This document shows, piece after piece, positions 22,858 through 38,328 of a DNA stretch of 64,000 nt. Where the stretch lies: contig MU128933.1 in NCBI GenBank assembly GCA_014904985.1, forward strand, positions 248,001 to 312,000. The letters are read 5' to 3'. The first letter of the stretch is position 1. The number at the start of each line of letters is the position of its first letter. This DNA is from Hydnum rufescens UP504. Its lineage: Eukaryota > Basidiomycota > Agaricomycetes > Cantharellales > Hydnaceae. The notes beneath the pieces were generated by a model. The model had not been told where the DNA came from. It searched no databases and saw nothing but the letters and a program-made list of their open reading frames with translations. The position numbers were made by a program, and so were the translations under genes.

Positions 22858-23670
22858 ATGGTGGGACGATGGAAGCCACGACATATTCTGAAGATACCTC
22901 AGGTACACATTCAGCTGGGACCGACCCATCCATCTCGACTTGCAGATCATTATAATCACACACTTGCCCCGGACTTGCTCTACCTCCATTACTCGCATGT
23001 TCCTAGCGGGTCCCTGCCGCCAGTACCTCAACCAGACCCATCAGACCCATATCAAAGGCATAGAAAAACCCCGGCGCTCAAAGGAAATCGACCTTTACGC
23101 CCCGCGGCACCCGAGACGACACCCGAAAATGTCACCCGACTGGAACGCATTATTCTACATACAATGGTGAAAGAGGCCTTGACCAACAAAAACACGCTGT
23201 GGCCCGCGGCCATGGCATTCAAAGCGATCTCGGGAGAGTCCTATCACGGCGGAGGACGATTGTCGACGCAGGGCGTTCAGATTATCCAATCTTCATCCGG
23301 GGTCGCGGAATTTAAGGTTCGCGCTGGACTGCAGATTGCGACCAAAGTCGAGATGCGAGGGGAGAAGATGTATGAATTTATCGGGTCCTTAGTGGATTTT
23401 GTTCTCCCCCGGCTGCGTGATTTTCGTGGAGTGCCGATGCCGGTGGCCTCATCAAGCTCGACGAGCGCAAGTGCGACTGCAGGTATCGTATCCTTTGGGC
23501 TTCCACACACTGCGATGGGACTGTTTCCTCAGATTGAAGTGAATGTGGATGCGTATCCAAGGATGAGCGGGATGCACATCCAGTTTATCACGAACGCTCG
23601 CGGCAAAGGAGCACAAGACCGAGCCCGCGCACTACTTTCTGGATTCCGCATACCTTTTATTCGAGGCTAG
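22858..23670 (+). CDS. MRPL7: mitochondrial large-subunit ribosomal protein uL5m
   Basis: Mitochondrial homologue of bacterial L5. A single exon of 270 residues starts MVGRWKPRHILKIPQ, whose basic and hydrophobic residues fit a short import signal. The uL5 core is visible in VTRLERIILHTMVKEALTNK, GRLSTQGVQIIQ, GEKMYEFIGSLVDFVLPRLR, DFRGVP, and the C-terminal FGLPHTAMGLFPQIEVN and INFQ-like HIQFITNARGKG. It has no intron, unlike almost all its neighbours. The fungal protein is longer than bacterial L5 because of N-terminal and internal extensions. Confidence 0.92.
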   Translation: MVGRWKPRHILKIPQVHIQLGPTHPSRLADHYNHTLAPDLLYLHYSHVPSGSLPPVPQPDPSDPYQRHRKTPALKGNRPLRPAAPETTPENVTRLERIILHTMVKEALTNKNTLWPAAMAFKAISGESYHGGGRLSTQGVQIIQSSSGVAEFKVRAGLQIATKVEMRGEKMYEFIGSLVDFVLPRLRDFRGVPMPVASSSSTSASATAGIVSFGLPHTAMGLFPQIEVNVDAYPRMSGMHIQFITNARGKGAQDRARALLSGFRIPFIRG

Positions 23671-24026
23671 GGTCAGTCACCTATCTCTCAGCGTGGTGTT
23701 TATGTGCGCTTATTCTCCCGTCTCAAGGATACCCCCGCGGATACCCCAGCATGGCTGCGGGCCAATTTGCTATGTATCTTAGCGTAGTCTTATTTTTGTT
23801 ACATGGATATAGACACGTGTGGAAATGAAATTCAGGCGTGACCGGAGTGTGTCCCGTAAACATCAATTACTCCGTTTTTCCTACAACCGCTGCTTTCTCC
23901 ATCACACCCTCCCACTCTTTCTCCTTTACCCTTGTCATTACTATTTTGGCCTCCCAGCGACAAAGCGACTAGCCGGGTGGTCACTGCACATCACCCGGGG
24001 AGTCCTCGCTTGGGTGATTGCCCACC
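23671..24026. other. intergenic, 5' region of the CaaX protein gene
   Basis: Contains the 3' end of MRPL7 and the promoter of the next gene, with one CACGTG at 23814-23819 and CT-rich stretches at 23870-23945 typical of fungal promoters. No gene seen. Confidence 0.45.
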
Positions 24027-26105
24027 ATGGCGATGATCGCTCAGCCCGTCAGCCAACCCCTTCGCCTTGGTGGATATGGAAAGGAGCTCTACGAGGACCA
24101 GATCGTTCCTGCTTTGCGGAAACGTACGTGCTGTTCTGCTTGCCGTATCCGTCTCTGATGCCTTCCCCCCTAATCAGGTCTAGAGGAGGAGTCTCGTACT
24201 CTATCCAAGCGCATGTCTACGCACTCTATTCTTCTTCAGGACGAGTATCCTCCGACCCTCCCGCGCACTCCCCAAGCGTCGGCACGCAATACCGAGTCTA
24301 ATCATCCGAGAAACACGTCTGAGTCTCAGCGACCCAGCGCCATTCCCCGCCGAAGTATAAACGATTCCCGCACACCACGGCCCACTCCAGTTCCAGAAAC
24401 CTCGTTACCCACCTCTAAAGTCCCCCCTCAAAGACGGCCTCGCAGATACTCAACGCCTTATCCTTTTGAACCTTCCCTTCCTGACGATCCACAAGACCAC
24501 GGTTCCTCGGGGACCAACTTGCACCAGTTTCCTACAAGCAACGGTCAAGCCCCCGAAGCCCCCTCATTTCCCGGCCCTCCCGGCTCTGTTCCTCCTTCTC
24601 GGATACCGAAACCAACAATGCGAGCTAGGTCTTCTTCAAAGTCCAGTAGAGCCGCGACTCCCGCCGCGAAGGGCTCACGCAGGGCCTCGCCTGCGGATGA
24701 GCAATGGATTACTAATAATGTTGTGCCAGAACGCCTTGATGGCAGCTTAGATCCCTCCCTGCGCCGCAGGGCCGGTGAGTTGGGAAATGGAATGTCTCTC
24801 GTGCGCGATGAACAACCACCTTTCATCCCCACCGATAGCCAGGATCCTGAACACGAGAGTTTGTCCGACGTGCGCGAACCCTCACCCCAGTTCGAGCATT
24901 GGTATCGTGGTGAGGGACGAGATGGAGGTGGTAGAAATGGTGGACGTGGGGAGATCCTACCTGGTTCCAAGGAAATGTTAGAGATTGCTATGGGGGGTCA
25001 TCCAACCACGGAATATGTAAGGCGGCGGAGCTGGAAAATCAGGGCTGCGTTGGGCCTCGACTCGCCCGATCTTGATGCTGCTTGGGATCTTGCCGCAAGC
25101 CGCCCAGGGTCAATATCACACAAATGGACCGAGGATTACGTTCTTGACGAGCCACCATTGACGGATATTGAGGCGGATGGCGACACCACAGATGTCGAAA
25201 GCTATCAACGGAAGTCGTCTCCACTGTACACGACAGCCTTTACTGAGATAGACCGAAGCCCTACCCCACCATTACCAGATTTGCCTCCCGTCATCTCTTC
25301 CGCCCCCGCCTCTCCAAGTACTGACCGGCGTAGTCCGACCAATGCCATTCCTCAGCCTCGATCGATCACCCGGCCCGTGGATCGTATTACAGCGCCTTCA
25401 ACTACACCAAAGAAGACGTCGATGCCTGCGAGTTCTAGCACTGGCACACAAAGGCCCCGAATTCGTAAAAAGTCGGCCTCGGTTGCAACCAAATCGCGAT
25501 CCTCGTATGATACTAGCTCACACTCCCCCCCGTTGGCTGACGCTATTCCTCCTTGGGCCGAAAGTGAGCCATTTCCGGGATCCGGCAACTGGGATGAAGT
25601 CATTCTACCAACCGTAGCTAAGAAGCTCCGATTAGCCCAGGCTGAATCTGACTCTGGCATCGCAATACTCGGAGCCAATAGCAAGCCAGCAATCCCGAAG
25701 GCAGAAAGCATTCCACCGCCAGCCCCGGGGACCTTTAGATACGATGCCTCGAAAATTCGTGGACCGCGCCCTGCCAATCTGGATGACGTGCATTTGGCAG
25801 AATTTGGTGTGGTGCGCGAAGGTGATGGCCTAGCACACGACACTTCTCCAGCCCCTCAACCCACAGAAGACCCTCTTCCGATCCCCTTATCACCCGCCCC
25901 TGCGCCAATTCCAAACACTGGCCCTAATGTCGTGGTTGTAGCTAATGGAGAGGATGCCAGAAGCGTGAGGCGGCAACGGCAAGAGCTCAAGAGGCATAAA
26001 CCCGCTATCAGGATTACTTCTCCGTCGCTCACTTCAGAACCCCCAGCTCGAGAGAGCAAGGATGATGAGCACTCGGGGGGCTGCTGTGGTTGCATCATCA
26101 TGTAG
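24027..26105 (+). CDS. disordered CaaX-box protein of unknown function
   Basis: Two exons (24027-24123, 24178-26105) give 674 residues. I do not recognise the family. The first exon has PLRLGGYGKELYEDQIVPAL and leads into RKRLEEESRTLSKRM, a likely helix. The rest is Pro/Ser/Thr/Arg-rich and predicted disordered, with short islands that look conserved: QFEHWYRGEGRDGGGRNGGR, GSKEMLEIAMGGHP, GNWDEVILPTVAKKLRLAQ and LDDVHLAEFGVVREG. The protein ends CCGCIIM, a CaaX motif (Cys-Ile-Ile-Met) preceded by two more cysteines, so farnesylation plus palmitoylation and membrane anchoring are expected. The ATG has a strong context (CCACCATGG) and the intron is a clean GTACGT...CAG. Confidence 0.8.
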
Positions 26106-26432
26106 TCTATCTTACGTTCTTCTCTGTCGTTTCCCTTTGCTGTGGCTTTCTTCATGCGTTTGCGTCTGGCGTTTCCTTATTAAATCACTACACATCTCAA
26201 CTGGTCATTCTTATAGTATCTCTTCTCTTTGCTCCATCATTTGCTCTATGCATACCTTGTATTTCTCCTATACTTTGCCCTCTGTTGAGGGGGATATCGC
26301 ATAAATGTCGGTCATTGCCGCCTCCATAACGAAGCAATTGGTTTATACGTACGCGGGTGCGAGAAACCGTCCATCCTTGGCCCTGATCGTGGCCGCCAGA
26401 GACAAGTGCCCCTCAGCGTTGTCACTGCAGTC
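26106..26432. other. intergenic, 5' region of the septation kinase gene
   Basis: CT-rich promoter-like sequence. The frame of the kinase is open for some codons upstream of 26433 but has no earlier ATG before a stop, so an unseen upstream exon is possible. Confidence 0.4.
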
Positions 26433-29400
26433 ATGGCTAGCACTGTTGCTAACTACGTACGCACTCATTTTCGAGACCGACAACGTCGCGCTTACATGAA
26501 TGGTCGCTCTTGCAGCAACTGGGCGACCTCCTGGGGAAGGGTGCCTTTGGACAAGTCTACCGTGAGTTATGACGCGTCCAGGAGTGCTTCAAGTTAATGG
26601 CGTTGACTTTCACGTCGAACATCCAAGGCGCGCTGAACTGGACCACAGGGGAGACTGTTGCAGTGAAGCAAATTCAGCTTGCAAATATTCCTAAAGCAGA
26701 ACTGGGCGATATTATGGCATGTACACTCTTGACGTACTCCTGGCTGTGGTCACTGACATTGGTTCCTAACAGTCTGAGATCGACCTCCTCAAGAATCTTA
26801 ACGTGAGCGTCCCCAAATGCATGCCCTTTCTCTCCTCACCCATTGCCTTACTACAGCATGTGAATATCGTTAAATACAAAGGATTCGTGAAAACGCGAGA
26901 ATATCTCTACATCATATTGGAGTACTGCGAGAACGGATCTCTACACAATATCTGCAAACGCTTCGGGAAATTTCCAGAAAACTTGGTGGCGGTTTACATC
27001 TCACAAGTAATATTATGCGCCTTGCTCGAGGGCAATGATACTGATAAGTGCGTATAGGTATTGGAGGGTCTAGTCTACTTACATGATCAGGGCGTCATTC
27101 ATCGAGACATAAAGGGTGCCAACATCCTCACCAACAAGGATGGAGGCGTGAAACTTGCTGACTTCGGCGTCGCCACTACGCCTACTGGAGCCATCAATGA
27201 CGCCACCGTCGTGGGGTCTCCATATTGGAGTGAGGGTCATCCACACTCTTCATTGGTTGTTCTAATCGTCTAATGCATGAAATCCCGAACTTGCTCGTTT
27301 GCAGTGGCTCCAGAAGTCATCGAACAATCTGGTGCAACAACTGCCTCTGATATTTGGTGCGTCAGTGATCGTATCAATAGCAATTCCTCATGAATAACTA
27401 GGATTCAGGAGCGTTGGCTGCGTCGTGATAGAATTGCTAGAAGGAAAACCCCCTTATCACTTTCTCGACCCCATGCCTGCCCTCTTCCGAATTGTTCAAG
27501 ATGATTGCCCACCTATTCCCGAGGGCGCATCGCCGGTGTGTGCCCTTTTGATGTACACTGCTCCTGCTTCTCACAGTTGGCGCAAGATCGTAAAGGATTT
27601 TTTATACCACTGTTTCCAGAAGGATTGCAATCTTCGTATATCTGCCAAAAAGCTGTTAAAGCATCCTTGGATGGCTTCTGCCCGAAAGCAGCTGGGCAAC
27701 GAAAAGGCCTCTGGCGAGCGGACGTTGTCTAATTTTGACGAAGCCGTCCAGAGAGTGCAAGAATGGAATGAAGCTCTCAAATGTAAGCTATGGCACTTAT
27801 ACATTATGGGATTATGTTCTAAATGTCACGGCTTTTGCAGCTCCATCTCGAGCGAGCAAACAATCGGTTCGTGACGCGCGGCTGGACCACCGCGATCGAC
27901 GCATTGTTTCGCCCACTATGGCATTATCACATTCGTTAACCCCGAGTAACTCACATGGCAATGGTTTACTCAAATTTGGGATCTCCTCTGCAGTAATTCC
28001 TGCTGCAGCCCCCCTAACCCTTGTGGATAAGTTGTCCCACATTCAGCCTGTAGCCCTCCAACAACCTGAAGAAGTGACCGATAATTGGGACGATGACTTT
28101 GAAGGGGGAATCCCAATTACGAAGCTGCAATGTTGGTTCTTGAATATCAACATTCGCTGCAATCAGCCTGATTCCGTCTTCACCAGCCCTTGACAAGTCT
28201 TCGATCGAAGAGGAGCGTCCGGATGCCGACGACAATGCCCGAACGATTCGGCCCAGCCGTAGTCCAAGCGCACATGGAAGCTTGTCACGACAATCAACAA
28301 GCATGGCCCCCATCGTGGAAGATTATTCTGATCTCGCTGGAGAAGATGAAGACTTTCATTTGCAAGCCAAGGTTGCGGACTTCAAAGTGAGCTAGCTAGT
28401 CAGACTCACGAATAATTTCGTCCCTCGACAACTTCAACTTCATCTGTAGATGAAGAATTCCGTGCGAAAAAGTTTGTATCATCCCGACGACATCAAAACT
28501 GTTGGACTGGCCCAACCCACCCCACGATCACGTTCAGGACCTTCCCCATCTACCTCCACCAGTTTTACAATCTCACCAACGGTGACACCTTCCGGCTCCC
28601 TCGCTTCAAGGAGTCATTCAGCCCGGCCTACCATACCTCCGATTACGCCGCCAACGGGCGCGCATTCACGTTCCCTGTCTTTGGGTAGCGGGTCTCTTGG
28701 CAGATCGGAAGCTCAACGACTGCATGCACAGAGCGAACTCGGGAGATACATTGAAGACGAGGACGAGGACTACGAAGATGTGTTTGCTCAACCAAGTGAT
28801 CCAGGCGAGTGCTTATGTTTCGCCATCGTGGACATTCATCTCAAGGTCCATGGCCACCCCGTAGTAACGAGTTCCGCTGGACAAACATTACAGCTGAACA
28901 CACGGCTATCAAGCAAATCCTGGGTACGGATCTTCTCGTTTGGTCTTAGACAACTCCTCACCGTACTTTATTCAGCTCGGGGACGAAGATTCTGATGAAG
29001 ATGATCCTTTCGCCGAGGCAAGTCTATTGTCATTTAGCATAGACTTTATTTACTTAAGTATTCCACAGATTGATGAAGGTTTTGTTGAGAACGACCTAGA
29101 GGCTAACCTTATTCGCGACAAATATGCCCGACTTTGTACTCTCGTCAACCAACTTGTCGACCAGCTACTCCCAACTGCTCCCGACTATACTTTGCGTGAT
29201 GTCTGCAACCAGTTGGTGCGTTCAATTCTACAAGAAAGGGAACCGGTGCCAATTTCAAGGACTCCAGCTAGTGATTATGACAGATACCCCGGAAATGCAA
29301 TTTCAACTTGTCTCGTCTCATGGATTACTGGCCATCCTCGAAGTCCTGGAGTCGAAACCATCTCGAGACGTTGTGATGAACTTGCTGAAACTCACTAATT

Positions 29401-31437
29401 TGGTTCGAGCATTTGAAGACATTGTCTACTCCAGCTACTTGACTGAGTTTGTGCCCGCGTAGCTCGTAACCGCGGACCTCGGCGTTTTAGAAAGTTTCTG
29501 TCTTATTGGGTAAGAAATAGCTCCCATAGTTCACAGATGATCTTGCTTAAGACATCCACCCCAGTGGCATACCCGTTGTGATGAGTCAGTGCATATCCGA
29601 TGATATCCCACGAACTACGTTAAAACATATCCCCGTCAGCATTCACAAGCAAGAAGTATTCCTCAGAGTGTCGATTCGAGGCCTCTAACTTTGTTCGATT
29701 GCTGTGCCATTCGTCAATCCTAACGCTTCAGATGTTCATCTCGTTCGTTTGTAACTGGCCACTTCCACTGGCTTGCACCACTAATTTCGTCAGTTTCATA
29801 GTTGTCGAGGGTTAAAAGTTTTGGTGGAACTCTTGGATGAAGATTATTCGGAGCAGGCAGACTTGGTCGCACATGCTTTGAATGGAGTGGGCAGTGTTTT
29901 CGAGCTTCAAGTGCGTACGTCCCTCGTGTGCGAGAGGGGCATCATTGACTTGTCACAACGTGCTTCGACCAGAGCCCCACCCCAAAGAATGACTTTTGTC
30001 GCATGTTCATTCGAGAGGGGTTATTAGACCCTCTCACCTCTGCACTCTTAAGTGTAATGAATGGCAAGGCGGACGCCTCGGCAGAAATGAAATTCAAGAT
30101 TCTCCAAATTCTTCTTGTTTTCTGCCAAGTATCGCAATCGGATAACCACGTACGGCTAGCACTTGGCACACGGAAAATTGTTCGGCGTAGGTGGTGTTAT
30201 TTTTATCCTGCCCTTGAAGCTCAAGATTCCATTCCAAACCAGGACTTCTTCGAGCATGCGAAGTTCTGGAGCCCGAACACCTCGTAATTATGCTCAAGGC
30301 CGTTAAACATTTGTCGATGAACCCCCCTCTTCTTGATGTGCTGCAGAATGCCAATGCTATCGAGATTTTGATACGGATATTGGAGGCCCAAGGCTCTGGT
30401 CCCCATAGCGCGGTGAGTGATCGTTACACTCTGAATATCGCGATTTTTGGTCTTATCTCCATGTCAACGTTAGGAATCCTCGAATCATATTTTCCAGACG
30501 TGTTTCAATCTATGCCGACTGAACAAATCTCGACAAGAGGAAGCAGCCCAAGCAGGAATTATACCATGTTTGAAGCGAGTTATCGATACCAATTCCCCCC
30601 TCAAACAGTTCGCTCTTCCGATCTTGTGCGATTTGGCCAGTGCTGGAAAAAGCTGTCGCACTTTGCTGTGGCAACATGATGGGTTGCATCTTTACCTAGA
30701 ACTCTTAGCGGACCCATACTTCCAGGTCAGCGCATTAGAAGCTATCCTCTTCTGGTACGTTTCGCGGCCAATTTTATGCAAGGGAACTGCACGACTCATT
30801 ATCGTGACTAAGGCTGCAAGACGAGACGGCACGTGTGGAAGATGTTGTCGCTCAAAAGCATGCACTCGAGAAGCTGATAAGCTGTTTCGTCAACGCCAAA
30901 GCCAATTCATTCGAAAACCTGCTGGATCCCTTCCTAAAAATCTGTCGAATGAGTTCCTCCGTCGTAATGGCGATCGCCAAATCTTCCCCATTTTTCCGCA
31001 AGCTCGTCGATCGACTTTCTCACAGCAAAGCCGTAGTCCGGCTTAATTTGCTCCGAATTTTGCGCGCGGTGTGCGATGTCACCCCTGACCGTGCGGCACT
31101 TGTAGAGCGATATGGCTTCTACGATATCGTCACCCGTTTGAGTCAAAAAGACGGCGCGGTTTTGGTGCGGGAGCTGGCCAGAGATATCATTCCCGTCCTC
31201 TTAGCTGGATCTCCTAACAATGCGAATAAAGAAAGCACCTCTCTCGTTCCGTCAGGGAACGGAGGGATCGCTCCTCGAAAACGCACATCGAGGCGGACAG
31301 CCTCCGAAACCTCCGCACACATGATATCACCCCCACTGGATAAATCTGTTCCCACGCAGACAGGGCGACGACTTAAACCAGTGGTAAGGAATAAATTGAG
31401 TGAGATTCCCTGGAAAACCGATGGGCATGAAGGTTGA
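26433..31437 (+). CDS. septation initiation network kinase, Cdc7/SepH/Cdc15-like
   Basis: Ser/Thr kinase that in fungi couples mitotic exit to septum formation (S. pombe Cdc7, Aspergillus SepH). The N-terminal kinase domain spans about residues 8-260: [80 protein letters not shown] and [15 protein letters not shown]. It is followed by a long Ser-rich linker and a C-terminal ARM-like helical region ([77 protein letters not shown]), as in Cdc7 orthologues. More than 15 short introns are present. One donor, ATG|GCATGT at 26717, is GC-AG. The start MASTVANY joins in frame to QLGD; an additional upstream exon cannot be excluded. Confidence 0.9.
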
Positions 31438-31618
31438 TCCCCCCTTCCTCCATTATTCTCTCCCCCCCCGTTTCCATCGCTCTTCATTACCACCGCATTT
31501 ATCGTTACTGTTGTCCTTGTCCCCCTAGCATCCCGCTGTATCTATAGCTGATCAACATTGGTTGTAATGGCCAACACGCTGTATTGATGATCGTCGCGTC
31601 GCGTTTGATTCCGCTTTC

Positions 31619-34534
<2,916 letters not shown>

Positions 34535-34581
34535 CCTGCCGGTCGTGATTACTTAGATGGCACTTGGTCATCGCACTAAAA
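34535..34581. other. 47-bp spacer between convergent stop codons
   Basis: AFG2 (plus) stops at 34534 and GPI16 (minus) stops at 34582. The 3' UTRs must run into the opposite coding region, so the transcripts should overlap as natural antisense pairs. Confidence 0.5.
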
Positions 34582-36563
34582 CTATTCGGTTTTTTGTTTA
34601 ACTAAATCTTGAGCATCGTCGTCCCCTTCTACCTCGACCCAAATGAAGGACCGAGTGAGAATGTTGAATATGCTGCCAAAGAACAATGCCACCAATGTGC
34701 AGGTCATAATAATCACGTTATATGGCATGCTGAAGTCGGGAGTGGGAAGATCTCCAAGTAAGGTTGAGGTATAAATTCTCCGTGGCCCATGATGATCGAG
34801 CGGCTGGATCACGGCAGGCGGCAAATCCCAACCACGACTCGCGTCTGGTGGATGTTCAGTATATGCGATCGACGCTTTTTCAACAGCTACCGTAAGCTGT
34901 ACCGTTGATAGCGGAGGGATCGTTACGATACATTCGAGAAGCGTGGGTTTGTGATCCGTCGGGGGAGCATATGAGGCAATTCGGGTAAGGCTATCTTCAT
35001 ACGCGGGTGCAGGTGTATAAGTTGCGCGAATAATGACAGACGAGGCGGGGCCTTACCCATGCGATTGCCATCAATTGTAGCGGTTAGCGTGTGCAAATAA
35101 AAATAGATAAACCAAGGCATCGTCTCCAGCCACAGGACTTGCCGAGTGACGTTTTCCTTGTTCATCAGCTGGATTGAAAGGTCTGCCCTGGTCTGACCCC
35201 CCAGAAGTAGGCGGCGAACACTGAGGGGCTGTTTGTTTTCAATGGGACCTGCGAATGGCGTTATGAGGATAACAATGGTGATTGAACGCTCTCGTATCGA
35301 CCAACTGACGAAAATGGAAAACAGGGTCACGCCAACGCATTTTAACATCTAACTCTTCTAGACCTGCATCATACCGGCTAAGTTCACACCCACAAGAGGA
35401 AGCAGTAGTGGACACACGGTCACGAAGGTCATATATTGCCACTCCTTCGGGCGCCGTGCGTGAAATATCCGGCGTCAATGAATATGGATCTGCGTATGGG
35501 AGTTTGACATAAATCGAGCTTGAAGTGGCGATGGGACATGGTCGAGATATGGTCCTATCAAAGACGGATCGAAAAGACCAATCTAAGATCTATAATGAGT
35601 GACGTAAGGCGGTAGAGTTGAGGATATCATCTACCTCGGCTCATTGCATTTAGAGACAACCTGACTGGGTTAAGCACCGCGCCGAACGTCAATCGCAACT
35701 CGATGCCTTCCTGTGCGAGCCATCGTACGTGGACGCCCATTCCATGCCAGTCGGCGTCGAAAAGACGATGGGGATTGAGGAGCATCGCGATGCCGGATTT
35801 TGCTTTGCATGGCAGCATCTTGATGAAAGGTGTTAGATTTTCGGTGCATACATTTTCCGAAGGTAATGTGGCATAAAGAAGCTGGTGTGATTTGCCTATT
35901 GAGCCCCGTTCAGGTGGGGAGAGCACAGGGAATTGAAGAGATTTAGTCACCTGACGGGAGATCACCTTCAGGTCTGAATGCAATGCTGGGCGATGTCGTA
36001 CGCTTCTTATCCAGAGAGCCCATGGAAGCGCATAAGAGTCCTGAAAGGCCGTTGGTGAGGCCTTTCCATCGTTGGTCCACACTGGAGCAGTTGAGTGCAG
36101 TTCTAGGTAAATATTCAAGGTTGGACACATACCTTTCTCCTCCACCTGCCGCAATCCAAGCCCACATCTCCGCCCCACTCGCTACTGAAGGGTAGTCGGG
36201 GTCCCCCCATGATTCATAATTCCATTTGCCAGAATTGAGTGTGAGGTGTAGCTCTGACACAGCGTATCGACGCAGAAGTTGGCCCAAAGCGAGGGGAAAC
36301 AGCGTATAATGCTGGGCTACCAGGCCTATGAATCAGGGAGACAAATATTTCACTCAAAATGTTAGCTCACCCTGTTCATGAAATGCTGATTCGGATTCAA
36401 CCGTAGTGCGAGTGCGCAGGATGGTCACGAACTCGAAGGTAGAAGAAAGACGTCCATCCTGAAGAGGTCGCAATCGCAGATTCTCAGAAAATTGCTCAGA
36501 ATCGTTCTCCCCTGCAGCGAACGCAACCGCCAGCTGAAGAGCGAGAATTGTGAGGACTAGCAT
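34582..36563 (-). CDS. GPI16: GPI transamidase subunit Gpi16 (PIG-T)
   Basis: ER-membrane subunit of the complex that attaches GPI anchors; PIG-T holds the catalytic Gpi8/PIG-K by a disulfide. The protein starts with a signal peptide (MLVLTILALQLAVAFAAG), then FSENLRLRPLQDGRLSSTFEF, HYTLFPLALGQLLRRY, SELHLTLNSGKWNYESWGDP and GAEMWAWI, which are highly conserved PIG-T segments. The C-terminus carries PTPDFSMPYNVIIMTCTLVA, one transmembrane helix and a short cytosolic tail (VKQKTE). It is interrupted by several introns. The signal peptide defines the start. Confidence 0.92.
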
Positions 36564-36657
36564 TGCATTTGCCCAGAATCATGAGAACGTTTATCTGTCT
36601 GCATCCGGCGGGACCGCTGTACTGTATTTGTTTGGGTACATAAACAAGCATTCGTGT

Positions 36658-37440
36658 CTATTCTTCTTTCCCACCAACGACAGTCTCCCCGTCTGCAGAA
36701 AACGTGAGGTTTTTCTGTCATAATTGTGAGAGAATGGTGTTGCCATGAAATGAATGACGGTCATACCTCATGGTTCAGCGTAGAAGCGATGAATTTAGTG
36801 TGACCTAGATCAAAGGGAATACGATTGGTTTCAGGATACGCTCACGGGGAATTCAGAGATGACCCTTGATCCCAACGTACTCCCAAAGGCAACCAGCTTT
36901 CCTGCCTCATCAGTAAATTCAATCCGAGTGTAAGCCAGGGTTTTCCCTGCCCTCAAGAAGCTCCCATTAGTCCGGCGGGGAGCGAACGTTATAATGTGTC
37001 GCACCTAGACCTACAACGCTCCCTTTCGCAAAGAGGAGTTGACCAACCGACCCAGCAGGCCTGAGAAATGTCCCCGAGATGTCTAGCGACAAGGTCGAAT
37101 GAATGAGGTACGAGAACATTGTTAGCTTCGGTAATGCATATTTTCATACCCGTGGATACACCAGTCATGAAGAGGCCTCGCGTAGCGACTGCCAAGGAGC
37201 CTACGGTGTCCACCAAGGAGAGTAAGAGACCGCCATGGACGGTCTCCAAGCAAAAGATACTGAATGGCGCCGCTTGACCTGGGATCATTACCATACCTTG
37301 TTACGGTTTACTGACTTGTCATGCAAACATTTAGTATGCAACCCCAGAGGAATCGGGAGAGACTGACAATTATAATCTTTAATCTGTAGAGAACACTCTA
37401 TTATCCCGGGAACGGCGCGGTGGATTTGGAGATTGGGGAT
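36658..37440 (-). CDS. hotdog-fold acyl-CoA thioesterase (ACOT13/PaaI-like)
   Basis: PaaI-type thioesterase that hydrolyses acyl-CoA; the substrate chain is unknown. Exons read from right to left give HRAVPGIIECSLQIKDYNLN, RNKTVHGGLLLSLVDTVGS, LAVATRGLFMTGVSTD, ISGTFLRPAGSVGQLLFAKG, KTLAYTRIEFTDEAGKLVAF and the tail HTKFIASTLNHE plus NLTFSADGETVVGGKEE. The HGG motif and the following Asp in SLVDT match the hotdog active site. Introns are short. The 5' end is unresolved: I could not find a convincing exon with an ATG between 37,440 and 37,900, so the right boundary is the last conserved codon region rather than a start codon. Confidence 0.8.
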
Positions 37441-38328
37441 GCATCGGGCATCATGGCCTGTTGCATAGTGACAGTGTGTCAAATGGCTGGACTACAACGT
37501 AGAGATCCAACACACCACCATTGTCAGCGAAAGACATCCATACCTAGGGAAAGAGTCAGCGTCGGGCACCCTGATACCAGTGGATGCATCATACACGTTT
37601 GGAGAAGCGTAGACATGCAGCCATGTTCCCAATGGTTACTTGGTGTTCAAGCCTCGGTTTACGGGTACAGCGGTGCGGTACGGGGCACGAGTGCCGCAAA
37701 ACGCCGACTAGAAGGAGCCGAAGCTTGCTTCCGCCACTTCCTCGACTCTCGTCTCTGCTCTTGCGGCCTGGTGGGGGAGACACTTCCATTTCTTCTTTTT
37801 CCCTCCACCCAGCTTGCCAATAATGGTCTCCACTGGCGCTAGATCGTGAGTCCCGCGACTTCTTCGACTCGGGCCGGGTGCCGGGTTCTCACGTGCCAAA
37901 TTGCCTTCGGTGAATCCCGCACCAGTCGTGTTGGATTAAGTAAGAATGTTGTAGCGACGACTTCGGGATCCCGTGTACGTAAGCCATCCATATGGGATGG
38001 GTTGAGAAAAGTCGTGCATAAGCGGAGAAAAATATAAATAGATCGAGCGTGAAGGGCCTGGGAAGCTTGGGGTGTTCTTTTAGTACAAAATTGTGTTTAC
38101 ATCGCAGGCAGTTGCCGCGACAGTTGCGGGGCTCCAAGTGGACAATTTCTCAGATGTTGAGCAAAAGACTATTGTGGGGCACTCTGATGAATTACAGTAA
38201 ACGTGCATTTCATCTCACAGAGTTCCATTCCCTTTCGCAGCTTGATATCCCTTGGGGCATTCCCATCTGTTCTGTGTTATCTTGGATCAACCGCTCAATC
38301 TCCTCTCGTGCGAGAAAGAGTTAAAACC
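37441..38328. other. divergent 5' region of thioesterase and S9 peptidase genes
   Basis: Probably contains the missing first exon(s) of the thioesterase plus both promoters. A CACGTG occurs at 37890-37895. Two minus-strand frames of about 65 codons (37589-37789 and 37708-37899) could be exons but carry no conserved motif. Confidence 0.4.
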
